64,000 nt of DNA from Desulfarculaceae bacterium (GTDB lineage: Bacteria; Desulfobacterota; Desulfarculia; Desulfarculales; Desulfarculaceae): positions 1 through 64,000 of the forward strand of contig JAIPEN010000017.1 in the NCBI GenBank assembly GCA_021737145.1, in the 5' to 3' direction. Positions 46,849 to 55,331 of this stretch are shown here, in pieces. Position 1 is the stretch's first letter, and each line of letters starts with the position of its first letter. The translations under genes and the position numbers were made by a program. The notes beneath the pieces are model-generated. The model did no database searches. It worked only from the letters and a program-made list of their open reading frames with translations, and was not told where the DNA came from.

Positions 46849-49458
46849 ATGGCCGGATGGTGGCAAAAGCTCCGGCGGCTGGTGAGGGAGGATGAACCCC
46901 CGGCCGACGAGGCCGGCCTGAGCGAGGAGTTCAAGGCCCGCTACCTGAGCTTTCGCAAGCTCCTGGCGGCCAACAACAAGGCCTTGGAGCTCATGGCCGA
47001 GATGGAGGCCGCCGCCGGCGGGGGCCGCGTGTTCGGCATGTCTTTCCTGCGCGCGCGGGCCACCGCCCTGGGGGTGAGCGTGTTCACCATGGCCTCCCAG
47101 TTGGAGCGCCTGGCTCCGGGCAAGTATCCCGGCCTGCTGCCCCGCCTCAAGCAGATTCAGAATCGCCTGGAAGATATCCTGGCCCCGGCGGAGGCGCCGG
47201 ACGGGGATGATTTGGTGTTGCCCCTGGCCGGCCTGGACCAGCGGCGGGCCGACGAGGCCGGGGCCAAGATGGCCAACCTGGGCGAGATGCGAAACCGCCT
47301 GGGCCTTCGGGTGCCGCCGGGGTTCGTGATCACCGCCGCGGCCTGGCGGCTGCTGTTGGAGTCGTCCAGGCTGGGCGAGGAGATCTGGCGGCTGCAACAG
47401 GCGGCGGACATGGAGAACGCGGCCGAGCTGTTCACCCTGAGCAGCCGCTTGCGCCAGCTCATCGTGCAGGCGCCCCTGCCCCCGGCCCTGGAGGAGGCCC
47501 TGGAGCGGGCCTACGCCTCCCTGGCCCAGGAGGCGGGCGGGCCGGTGAGGGTGTCGCTGCGCTCCAGCGCCATCGGCGAGGACAGCGCCGAGGCCTCCTT
47601 CGCCGGGCAATACGCCACCCAGCTAAACGTGGCTCCCGAGTTTTTGGCCTCCACCTACCAGGAGGTGGCGGCCAGCTTTTTCAACCCCCAGGCCATGCAC
47701 TACCGCCTGATGCGCGGCCTGCGCGACGACCAGCTGGCCATGGCCGTGGGCTGTTTGGCCATGGTGGGCGGGGTCAGCGGCGGGGTGGCCTACAGCGTCA
47801 ACCCCCTGGACCCGGCCGACCGATCGGTGCACCTGACCGCCGCCTGGGGACTGCCCCGCATGGTGGTGGACGGCGAGGCCGCGGGCGACCGCTTCGTGCT
47901 CAGCCGGGAGGAGCCGCCGGGGGTGCTTGTCCGGGTGGTGGAGGACAAGCAGAGCGAGCTGGTCTGCCGGGCCGAGGAGGGGGTGTGCCGCCTGGAGCTG
48001 ACCGGCGAGCGGGCCGGTCAGCCCTGCCTGAGCGATGAGCAGGCAGTGGAGGTGGCCCGGGCCGCCCTCGAGCTGGAGGCGCACTACGGCGCGCCCCAGG
48101 ACGTGGAGTGGGCCTATGACCAGCAGGGGAGGCTGGTGCTGTTGCAGTGCCGCCCCCTGCGCCCGGCCGAGAGCGGCCACGCCGCCCCGGCATCGGCCAC
48201 CCCCGGCGGCTCCCGGCCCGAGCCCCTGCTGGGCGGCGGGGTAACCGCCAGCCCTGGCTCCGGGGCCGGTCCGGTGCACTGGGTGGCCAAGGACGCCGAC
48301 GCCTTGACCTTCCCTCCCGGCGCGGTGCTGGCCCTGTCGCGGCCCTCGCCCCGCTGGGCGGTGCTGGCCGGGAAAGCCTCGGCCTTGGTCTCGGCCCGGG
48401 GCGGAGCGGCCGGGCACCTGGCCACGGTGTGCCGCGAGTACGGAGTGCCCGCCTTGTTCAGCCTGGGACCGGATCTGGAGCGCCTGGAGCAGGGGGCCGA
48501 GGTAACGGTGGACGCCTCGGGACGGGCCGTCTATCCCGGCCGGGTGGAGGGACTGGACAGCGGCGGGACGGATCGCCCCGGCCTGCTGGCCCACAGCCCG
48601 GTGCGCCGTTTGCTGGGATCGGCCCTGGAGGTGATCGTCCCCCTGACCCTGCTGGACCCCGACTCCACCGAATTCGAGCCCCAACGGGCCCAAAGCCTGC
48701 ACGACATCACCCGCTTTTGCCACGAGAAGAGCGTGAAGGAGATGTTCGCCTTTGGCAAGGAGCACCGCTTCCCGCGCCGGGCGGCCAAGCAGCTCTACTA
48801 CAAGGTGCCCATGCAATGGTGGGTGCTGGATCTGGAGGACGGCCTGGCCCACGAGGTGAGCGGCAAGTACGTCAAGCTGGAGGACATCGCCTGCACGCCC
48901 ATGCTGGCGGTGTGGGAGGGCATGACCGCCATCCCCTGGGAAGGCCCCCCGGCGATGAGCGGGCGGGGCCTGGCCTCGGTGCTCTTCGAGGCCACGGCCA
49001 ACCCCAACCTGACCACCGGGGTCAAGACCCGCTACGCCAACCGCAACTACTTCATGATCGCCCGCCACTTCATGAACTTGCAGTCGCGCTTCGGTTTCCA
49101 CTTCTGCGCGGTGGAGGCCCTGGCCGGGCCCCGGCGGCGGGAGAACTACCTGAGTTTCTCCTTCAAGGGCGGAGCGGCCGACAGCGCCCGGCGTCTGGCC
49201 CGGGTGCGTTTCGTGGGCGAGATTCTGCAGGCGCGGGGGTTCGCCCTGGAGATGAGCGAGGACAACCTGCGGGCCCGGGTGGAGCGGGCCGCGCAGGAGA
49301 GCATCCTCGATGCGGTCAAGGTGGTGGGCTATCTGCTCATGCACACCCGCCAGCTGGACATGGTCATGGCCGATCCGCGCAGCGTGGCCTATTACCGCGA
49401 AAAGATCGAAAAGGACCTGGACCGCCTGGCGGCCGGGGAGGCGGCCCCGGCGGCCTGA
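46849..49458 (+). CDS. PEP-synthase-like phosphotransferase paralog 3
   Basis: 869 aa, third member of the set. N-terminal helices with FKARYLSFRKLLAANNKALE and SFLRARATALGVSVFTMASQ; ATP-grasp with GAKMANLGEMRNRLGLRVPPG, LRSSAIGEDSAEASFAGQY, PQDVEWAYDQQGRLVLLQCRP; swivel H523 in ARGGAAGHLATVCREYGVPA. C-terminal unknown domain: SLHDITRFCHEKSVKEMF, PMQWWVLDLEDGL, MNLQSRFGFHF, ENYLSFSFKGGAADSARR, TRQLDMVM. No PEP-binding barrel. It is nearest to paralog 2. It ends the 19-kb locus, with a convergent gene 8 nt after its stop. Confidence 0.8.
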   Translation: MAGWWQKLRRLVREDEPPADEAGLSEEFKARYLSFRKLLAANNKALELMAEMEAAAGGGRVFGMSFLRARATALGVSVFTMASQLERLAPGKYPGLLPRLKQIQNRLEDILAPAEAPDGDDLVLPLAGLDQRRADEAGAKMANLGEMRNRLGLRVPPGFVITAAAWRLLLESSRLGEEIWRLQQAADMENAAELFTLSSRLRQLIVQAPLPPALEEALERAYASLAQEAGGPVRVSLRSSAIGEDSAEASFAGQYATQLNVAPEFLASTYQEVAASFFNPQAMHYRLMRGLRDDQLAMAVGCLAMVGGVSGGVAYSVNPLDPADRSVHLTAAWGLPRMVVDGEAAGDRFVLSREEPPGVLVRVVEDKQSELVCRAEEGVCRLELTGERAGQPCLSDEQAVEVARAALELEAHYGAPQDVEWAYDQQGRLVLLQCRPLRPAESGHAAPASATPGGSRPEPLLGGGVTASPGSGAGPVHWVAKDADALTFPPGAVLALSRPSPRWAVLAGKASALVSARGGAAGHLATVCREYGVPALFSLGPDLERLEQGAEVTVDASGRAVYPGRVEGLDSGGTDRPGLLAHSPVRRLLGSALEVIVPLTLLDPDSTEFEPQRAQSLHDITRFCHEKSVKEMFAFGKEHRFPRRAAKQLYYKVPMQWWVLDLEDGLAHEVSGKYVKLEDIACTPMLAVWEGMTAIPWEGPPAMSGRGLASVLFEATANPNLTTGVKTRYANRNYFMIARHFMNLQSRFGFHFCAVEALAGPRRRENYLSFSFKGGAADSARRLARVRFVGEILQARGFALEMSEDNLRARVERAAQESILDAVKVVGYLLMHTRQLDMVMADPRSVAYYREKIEKDLDRLAAGEAAPAA

Positions 49459-49465
49459 AGCCGGA

Positions 49466-50419
49466 CTAGGCCAGGCGCTTTAGCGTCGCCTCGGCCTGCT
49501 CCATGACCGAGCCCACCAGCTCGGCGATGGTGGGGGTGGACTTGCTGCTGCCCACCACCTGTCCGCAGGCCATGATGGCGTCCGGATCGCCGCTGAGCCA
49601 GGAGCTCTTGGTGCGCTGGCCGCTGATGTAGGGCAGCAACTCCTCAAGGCCGGCCCCCTTCTCCTCCAGGGCCAGCACCTGGCGGGCCCAGTCGTTGTCC
49701 AACACCCGCACTCCGCTGCCGATGCTCTGCTGCACGATGAGGGTCTGGTCCGAGGCCGCCGCCATGAGGCGCTCTTTGATGTCCGGATGCACCGGGCACT
49801 CCTCGGTGTTCAAAAAGCGGGTGCCCATGAGCACCGCGTCCGCGCCCAAGGCCAGCCCGGCCACCAGGGTGCGGCCGTCGCAGAAGCCGCCCCCCACGAT
49901 TACCGGAACCTCCAGGGCGGCGGTGACCTGGGGGGCCAGGACCATGGTGGTCACCTGGTCCATGCTGGGGTGGCCGCCGCACTCGGCCCCCACCACGGCC
50001 ACGATGTCCACCCCCAGCTTTTGGGCCTTGAGAGCGTCGCGCAGGCGGGCGCACTTGTGCAGGTGCAGCATGCCGGCCTGTTGGATGCGGGGGCGGTGGG
50101 GCTCGGGGCTGCGCCCGGCGGTCTCCACCAGCTTCACCCCGGCCTCGGCCAGGATGTCCAGAGCCTGGTCCACGGCCACGGCCGAGTGCCCCGGGAACAG
50201 CGACACGTTCACCCCGAAGGGCTGGTCGGTGAGGCCGCGCAGCTTGGCGATCTCGTCCTTGAGAGCCTGGGCGTCCGGGTACATGGCCGAGGCCAGGCAG
50301 GCCAGCACGCCCGCGTTGGCCGCGGCGGCCACGAACTCGGCGTTGGACAGCCACATCATGGTGCCGCACTGGAGGGGGTGCTTGATCCCCAGCATCTCGG
50401 TTAGGCGGGTCTGAAACAT
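49466..50419 (-). CDS. nitronate monooxygenase/2-nitropropane dioxygenase-like flavoprotein
   Basis: 317 aa TIM-barrel FMN enzyme. RLTEMLGIKHPLQCGTMMWL is the N-terminal family start. VVGAECGGHP carries the conserved His of nitronate monooxygenases, and VIVGGGFCDGRTLVAGLALGADAVLMGTRF is the phosphate-binding strand-loop of FMN. The same fold includes FabK-type enoyl reductases, so substrate is uncertain; in strict anaerobes these enzymes often reduce enoyl-CoA or detoxify nitro compounds. It follows the sulfotransferase gene by 1 nt on the same strand. Confidence 0.83.
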   Translation of the reverse strand: MFQTRLTEMLGIKHPLQCGTMMWLSNAEFVAAAANAGVLACLASAMYPDAQALKDEIAKLRGLTDQPFGVNVSLFPGHSAVAVDQALDILAEAGVKLVETAGRSPEPHRPRIQQAGMLHLHKCARLRDALKAQKLGVDIVAVVGAECGGHPSMDQVTTMVLAPQVTAALEVPVIVGGGFCDGRTLVAGLALGADAVLMGTRFLNTEECPVHPDIKERLMAAASDQTLIVQQSIGSGVRVLDNDWARQVLALEEKGAGLEELLPYISGQRTKSSWLSGDPDAIMACGQVVGSSKSTPTIAELVGSVMEQAEATLKRLA

Positions 50420-50420
50420 C

Positions 50421-51896
50421 TCACTGCTCCCTGTGGTTTTCCTGGGCCCGGCGGCTCAGTTGGTGGTGCACTGTTTGGGCCCGGGCCATTACCCCGGGCT
50501 CCACCGGCGGGTGCTCATGTCGGGTGGAGGGCTTCACCCGGGCGAAGAAGGGCTCCAGCTGGGCCTGTTCCAATTCAAGCACCGGGGCCAGCTCCTCCAA
50601 GCAGGCGGCCGGTTCCCGGCAGAAACGGTCGTAGTCCAGTAGCACGATCTGGTCCAGGTGGCGCTCCAACACGTAGGCGTACACGCAGGCCCAGTAGCGC
50701 ACCCAGTAGGAGAAGTCGTCCAGTTCCTCCGGGTTTTCGGGCAGGCAGCCCGGCCCCAGGCCAAAGGGCTTTAGGTTGGCCCCGAACTCGTGGTGCCCCA
50801 GCCAGTTCATGTAGCGCAGGGAGAAGGGGTCCTCGCGGTGCATGGTTATAAAGCGCTGGTGCTGGGCCATGAGCGACTTGGCGTGATCCAGGGGATTGCG
50901 AAAAGGCACCAGGATCACCGCCTGGGGAAAGGCCCGCTTGAGGGCGTCGATGCGCAGCAGGTTGGAGTTGTTCTTGGCCAGATAGCGCAGGGGCGCGGCG
51001 CCCGAATCCTTGGCGATCACGTTGGCCACGTAGCGGCGGTAGTCCAACAGCACTTCGCGGGGCGGCTGGTGGGGCGTCAGACGGTCGGCCTGCACGTAGC
51101 CGCCCTGGTCAAAGGTCATCCAGAAGATTTCCTCGAACGCTTCGGGGCTGTCGTAGTTGACCAGCAACCGGTCGCCGTGGGCCCGCTCCTTTAGCTCGGC
51201 GTCGCGGCGCTGCCCGGCCGAGAGGCCCTTCCATAGGTTGGGCGCGGTGACAAAGGGCATGTCGCGGTAGGTCAGGGTGGCGAAGCGGCGGCTGGCGTAT
51301 ATGGCCTCCAACAGGATGGTGGTGCCCGCCCTGGCCAGCCCGGCCACGTACACCGGTGGGCCCGGCGGCTTGGGCAGGCCCCGGCGCTCACGGATGGAGC
51401 AGTCGGCCTCAAAGGCCGCCTTGCGCACCAGCTTGCTGTCCAGGGCCAAATGGTGCAACAGCTTGGAGCCCAGGTGATAGTCCCCGCCGCCCTGGGGGCC
51501 GGCCTTCACGCGCAGCAGGGCGTAGGCCACGCCCAGGATGGCGGCGATGACTTGGGTGGCCGGGTCCAGCAGCCGCCCGGCCGCCGCGCCCCAGCCTCCC
51601 AAAAACCACATGCCCACCACGCAAAAGGCCAGGGCGAAGCCCCCGGCCATCAGGGCCAGGTAGAGCAGGTTGAGCAGGCTGGCGACCATGATGCCCCCGG
51701 CGTAGCGGGGCAGCACTTTTTCTTTCCAGTGGTCGGAGATGCGCTTGGATGAGGCCAGGCGCATGGCCTGGCGGCTGGAGGCGGCCAGGCGCCGCAGGTT
51801 GGAGGCCAGGGGCAGGGCGCGGGCCAACTCCACCAACACCACCACCCCGGGCAGGGCGGCGCAGGCCAGCAGGGCCCAATCAGTCCAGGGGGTCAT
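50421..51896 (-). CDS. membrane-anchored sulfotransferase-family protein
   Basis: 491 aa. The first ~150 residues hold helices at ~5-27 (WALLACAALPGVVVLVELA) and two around 70-135 (LLNLLYLALMAGGFALAFCV and TQVIAAILGVAYALL). Then comes a sulfotransferase domain with the 5'-phosphosulfate loop VYVAGLARAGTTILLEAIY and the 3'-phosphate segment VPFRNPLDHAKSLMAQH. These are the PAPS-binding elements. A membrane-attached N-terminal module on a PAPS sulfotransferase is uncommon. It overlaps the 74-aa membrane protein by 17 nt and forms a block with the ASST-like gene. The acceptor is unknown, perhaps a lipid or surface glycan. Confidence 0.75.
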   Translation of the reverse strand: MTPWTDWALLACAALPGVVVLVELARALPLASNLRRLAASSRQAMRLASSKRISDHWKEKVLPRYAGGIMVASLLNLLYLALMAGGFALAFCVVGMWFLGGWGAAAGRLLDPATQVIAAILGVAYALLRVKAGPQGGGDYHLGSKLLHHLALDSKLVRKAAFEADCSIRERRGLPKPPGPPVYVAGLARAGTTILLEAIYASRRFATLTYRDMPFVTAPNLWKGLSAGQRRDAELKERAHGDRLLVNYDSPEAFEEIFWMTFDQGGYVQADRLTPHQPPREVLLDYRRYVANVIAKDSGAAPLRYLAKNNSNLLRIDALKRAFPQAVILVPFRNPLDHAKSLMAQHQRFITMHREDPFSLRYMNWLGHHEFGANLKPFGLGPGCLPENPEELDDFSYWVRYWACVYAYVLERHLDQIVLLDYDRFCREPAACLEELAPVLELEQAQLEPFFARVKPSTRHEHPPVEPGVMARAQTVHHQLSRRAQENHREQ

Positions 51897-52104
51897 CTTC
51901 TCCGGCGGGGGGCTTTTTCTTGCCCAGGCCGAACATGCGCTTGATGGGGTACCAGAACACGGCCATGGCGGCCAGAAGGATGGAGAAGATCACCCCGGCG
52001 ATGGCTCCCAAGGCCCCCAGGCCCAGACCGGGGCCCACATAGGCCTGGGCTTGGCCCACGGGCAGGAGCAACAGGATGGCCAGGACCAGCAGGGCTAGGG
52101 GCAT
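51880..52104 (-). CDS. tiny two-helix membrane protein
   Basis: 74 aa: signal-anchor helix (LALLVLAILLLLPVGQAQA), a glycine-rich turn (YVGPGLGLGALG), second helix (AIAGVIFSILLAAMAVFWYP) and a basic/acidic tail (KKKPPAGEDDPLD). It overlaps the ASST-like gene by 10 nt and the sulfotransferase by 17 nt, so the three are translationally coupled. A small adaptor is the simplest reading. Similar short proteins with YVGPG are seen near polysaccharide enzymes; I do not assign a function. Confidence 0.7.
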   Translation of the reverse strand: MPLALLVLAILLLLPVGQAQAYVGPGLGLGALGAIAGVIFSILLAAMAVFWYPIKRMFGLGKKKPPAGEDDPLD

Positions 52105-53663
52105 TTGGGCAACTCCTCGAAATAATCCAGCGGCAGGCCCACCGCCTCGGAGAGGTTCAACAGGCGGCCTTTATCATCGTACACATTGAGCAGCTCGAAG
52201 ACCACCTCGCCCTCCGGGCTCACCTCGAACACCCGCCCCTGCTGGGACGAGGTGATCAGCAGGCCCCCGCCGGGCAGCACCTGGTGCTTGCCCTGGATGT
52301 GGCTGTAAAAGCCGTACTGCTTGCCGTCCAGGCGCGCCCGGCTCTCGTAGGTCTTGGGGTCCACGGCCACGATGCTGGACCAGTCGCGGTGCATGTTGTT
52401 GTTGTAGATGGTGATGGTCCCGTCCGGGCTCCAGTCCGGGTCGTGCTGCCGCCGTACCATGCCCCCGCGCCACCACTTAACCTTCAAGGTGGCGGGGTCG
52501 ACCACCAGCACCAGGTTGAGCGAGCGCATGGAAAGCAGCAAATCGCCGGGCTTGAACTGGGGGAAGGCCGCCGCCAGGGACCGGGGCAGGGGCTCGGCGT
52601 CGTTGGGGTGCCAGGGGCCGCCCCCGTCCTCCACCCACTCGGAGTGGTCCTCCCGGTCCATCTGGCGCACCCCGAAGATGTCCAGCTCCGGGTTGGCCGC
52701 CACCAGCTTGCTCATGGGGATGGCCTTGACCACCTCGCCGCTGGCCTGGCTTATCTGCAACAGGCACTTGTGGGAGCCGGGCTGGCCGGGGGTGGGGCCC
52801 CACACCCACAGGGTGCCGTCGTCGCCCAGGGTGATGGAGTGGTGGAAGTGGCCCTGGAGCCGCCAGATGATGTTGCCGCACCAGCCGTACTTGGTCAGGC
52901 AGGAGCCGTTGTCAAAGCCCACGTAGATGGAGCCCTGGCGGTCCACCGCAAAGCCGTGGGGAAACACGTTGGTGTCGGGCCGGTGCTCCCAGGCCACGTC
53001 CTCCTGGCTCACCTCCCAGATGTGGCGCACTTTGCCCTCCGGGCCCAGGAGCACCGCGGCGTAGCGCCTGTCCTTGAAATCAAAGGCCCCGAACACCACC
53101 CGCAGGGACGGGGGAGCCTCGGGCGCCAAAAATATCTTGGGGGGCAGGCGGCGGCCGCGCAGGGGCAGGCCGGTCAGGTTGCGGTAGGCCCGGTCCGAGG
53201 GGGGGCGGTACTTGGTGGTCACCAGGTGCCGCGCCGGGGTGATGTCCAGGTCGTTGGCCAGCTTTTGGTTCAGGCTGGCCCCGCCCTCGCCGGTGAACCA
53301 GGCCTCGATGGAACTCACCAGGGGATAGGGCCAGTTGTGGCTGGCGTACACGTAGAGACCGGCCACGAAGCCGGCCAGGAGCGCCAGCCAGGCCAGGGCC
53401 GTCCCGCGCCACAAAGAGGCCCGCCCCAGGCAGGGCCACACCCGGGCCGCCCACCAGCCCCAGAAGTCGCGGCCCATGCGGCGGGCCAGCCAGGCGATCC
53501 CCTCGCCCAGCAGCCACAGGGCCAGTGCGCCCCCGGCCAGCCCGGCCAGGATGCGCGTCCCGGCCTGGTCCCAGCCGTGGTTGCCCAGCCAGACGAGCTG
53601 GACCACCAGGCCGATCAGGGCCCCCAACAGGGCCAGGGGAAGACGTGAGCGCGGGAAATTCAT
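52095..53663 (-). CDS. arylsulfotransferase (ASST)-like membrane-anchored beta-propeller
   Basis: 522 aa. The ATG at 53663 has GGAGGT upstream (long spacing) and starts the hydrophobic region directly; a longer TTG form to 53708 is unlikely. Three hydrophobic helices lie in the first ~125 residues. From ~180 on is a propeller with repeated His motifs: NVFPHGFAVDRQGSIYVGFD, HFHHSITLGDDGTLWVWGP, RQHDPDWSPDGTITIYNNN and KHQVLPGGGLLITSSQQGR. These positions parallel the catalytic and structural histidines of ASST. In the family a His carries the sulfuryl group from a phenolic sulfate. Donor and acceptor here are unknown. It is the first gene of the coupled sulfotransfer block. Confidence 0.75.
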   Translation of the reverse strand: MNFPRSRLPLALLGALIGLVVQLVWLGNHGWDQAGTRILAGLAGGALALWLLGEGIAWLARRMGRDFWGWWAARVWPCLGRASLWRGTALAWLALLAGFVAGLYVYASHNWPYPLVSSIEAWFTGEGGASLNQKLANDLDITPARHLVTTKYRPPSDRAYRNLTGLPLRGRRLPPKIFLAPEAPPSLRVVFGAFDFKDRRYAAVLLGPEGKVRHIWEVSQEDVAWEHRPDTNVFPHGFAVDRQGSIYVGFDNGSCLTKYGWCGNIIWRLQGHFHHSITLGDDGTLWVWGPTPGQPGSHKCLLQISQASGEVVKAIPMSKLVAANPELDIFGVRQMDREDHSEWVEDGGGPWHPNDAEPLPRSLAAAFPQFKPGDLLLSMRSLNLVLVVDPATLKVKWWRGGMVRRQHDPDWSPDGTITIYNNNMHRDWSSIVAVDPKTYESRARLDGKQYGFYSHIQGKHQVLPGGGLLITSSQQGRVFEVSPEGEVVFELLNVYDDKGRLLNLSEAVGLPLDYFEELPKCP

Positions 53664-53776
53664 GGCTAGGGGTGCGACCTCCACCGCAGGGCCCGGCTTG
53701 CGGGCCAACTACCCAGCTAATCTATCACTTGTATTGGCCACCGCAAAGCGGGACGGCTCCGGGAAGCGCTTCCTCC

Positions 53777-53807
53777 CAAAAAACAGGCCCCGCCGCGTGG
53801 CGGGGCC
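53777..53807 (-). terminator. terminator of the mscS-like gene
   Basis: On the minus strand GGCCCCGCC pairs with GGCGGGGCC around a 4-nt loop (53786-53807), followed by a run of six T (plus-strand AAAAAA, 53779-53784). It closes transcription of the channel gene. Confidence 0.8.
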
Positions 53808-53830
53808 CGTGTTGTTGATTGACCAGGGGG

Positions 53831-54634
53831 TTAGGCTTGCTCCTCCTGGTCCTTGACCAGGGCCAGGCGGGGGGCGGCCATCTTGATGCCCTCGGCCGTG
53901 AGCTTGTCGTCGATCAGCTCGTTGATGGCCCACTTGCCCACGATGGCGTGCTTGCGGGCCACCCAGAAGCGGGCCTGCATCTCGCGGTAATTGGGCGAGA
54001 ACCGGGCCACCACCACCTTGGGGGCGGGCTTTTCCAGCACCCGTTCGTCGTCCTTGAGCACCGCCATCACCGCCGCCTTCACCTTGGCCAGCTCCTGGTC
54101 ATAGGGGATGAAGAAGTCGACGTCCACCCTCCGGCTGGGCTTGGAGCTGAAGTTGACCACTTGGTTGTTCATCACCCTGTGGATGGGGATGAAGATGGTC
54201 TTGCCGTCAAAGGTGCGCAACTGGGTGTACATGATGGAGATGGCCTCCACATTGCCCACCTTGCCGTCTATGCCCACGGTGTCGCCCTTTTTAAAGGGCA
54301 GGCGCGGGATGTAGGGCTTGGCGATGATGTAGGTGGCCAGCAGCAGCATGAGGATCACCACGATGGTGCGGAACAAAAGCACGCCCGGGAAGCCCAGCAG
54401 GTTGAGCACCACCAGGGCGCCCACGAACAGAACCAGCAAATGCAGGGCGGTCACCGACATGGCCGCGCGCCGCTCGGGCAGGCCCATGCGCATCAGGAAG
54501 TTGGCCAAAAGCCTGCCCAGGAAGATGCTCACAAAGAGCACCAACACCAGCAGGATGATGGCCTTGACCACGATGGGGCCGAACTGGTCCCCCACGGCGC
54601 TTATCTGGTTGATATAGGCATGCATCGAATCCAT
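53831..54634 (-). CDS. MscS-family mechanosensitive channel
   Basis: 267 aa, start ATG 54634 with GGGAGG 6 nt upstream. Three membrane helices (IVVKAIILLVLVLFVSIFLG, LHLLVLFVGALVVLNLLGFP, VVILMLLLATYIIAKP) are followed by the MscS beta domain PFKKGDTVGIDGKVGNVEAISIMYTQLRTFDGKTIFIPIHRVMNN and an alpha-beta C-terminus. Length is close to E. coli MscS (286). Function: releases osmolytes on hypo-osmotic shock. The pore helix is less Gly/Ala-regular than in MscS, so conductance may differ. Confidence 0.85.
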   Translation of the reverse strand: MDSMHAYINQISAVGDQFGPIVVKAIILLVLVLFVSIFLGRLLANFLMRMGLPERRAAMSVTALHLLVLFVGALVVLNLLGFPGVLLFRTIVVILMLLLATYIIAKPYIPRLPFKKGDTVGIDGKVGNVEAISIMYTQLRTFDGKTIFIPIHRVMNNQVVNFSSKPSRRVDVDFFIPYDQELAKVKAAVMAVLKDDERVLEKPAPKVVVARFSPNYREMQARFWVARKHAIVGKWAINELIDDKLTAEGIKMAAPRLALVKDQEEQA

Positions 54635-54777
54635 GGCCGCCTCCCGAGGGGTGAGCAAGGGCAAGGTGCTGAATCCCGCCCCGGCGGCGAAACCGGGGCG
54701 GGACCCAATTCTAAGCCTAATTTATCATGTTTCAGTCGGATATTTCGGTCCTTTTTGTCCGGGCCTCGGCCCGGGCC

Positions 54778-54948
54778 TTACCAGCGGGGACACCAGGCCC
54801 GGTAGAAGTTGGCCAAGGCGATGGCCACCCCCCGGGCGTAAGGCCCGCCCGCTATGCGCTGGCCTCCGCCGGGCGAGCGCTTGGCCGCGTAATAGTCCCA
54901 GGAGCGGGTGCGCTGGTATTTCTGGCAGCCCACAAAGGCCCGGAACAT
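54778..54948 (-). CDS. possible small cysteine-containing protein
   Basis: 56 aa from ATG 54948 (GAGG 8 nt upstream), MFRAFVGCQKYQRTRSWDYY...AIALANFYRAWCPRW; a TTG start at 54990 would add CPCRGC at the N-terminus. The composition (many Arg, Trp, Cys) looks protein-like, but no family is recognised and no partner gene is adjacent. It may be chance. Confidence 0.3.
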   Translation of the reverse strand: MFRAFVGCQKYQRTRSWDYYAAKRSPGGGQRIAGGPYARGVAIALANFYRAWCPRW

Positions 54949-55331
54949 TTTGCAGCCTCGACATGGGCATTCTCTCCGGAGGCCGCGCAAACGGGTTGTA
55001 TAGTTATATAGAGGAAGTGGGCAGGCAACGGGGAGCGTATTGAACCAGTGGCAGCCTCCACACCAGTCACGATCGCTTGCGGACCGCCCACGAGGCCCTA
55101 ATCCGGCATTATATAATGATAGTGCCGGAGTCCAGGGCTTACAGGCGCGCGGGGGGGCGGATTTTGGGCATATGCCGCCGAATTGGCTTCATTGTCTGTG
55201 TCCCTGGGGAGTTGCATCGTATATAATTGCGCCCATGTGGGTTCGGGCCCGGGCAGGCTCTCCGGTGCGCGGGCCATGCGAAAATTGGGATGAAGCCGGC
55301 ACTGCCCCTGGTGCGTCCGGGGCGGAGACAC
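54949..55331 (+). promoter_or_regulatory. regulatory region of the RND efflux operon with palindromic promoter
   Basis: No sure gene in 380 bp. CCGGCA (55103-55108) and TGCCGG (55123-55128) form an inverted repeat enclosing ATTATATAAT, which contains TATAAT (55112-55117). That is a TetR/MarR-style operator laid over a -10 box. A second TATAAT (55222-55227) lies nearer the gene. Expect repression relieved by an efflux substrate; the repressor gene is not in the window. Confidence 0.5.
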
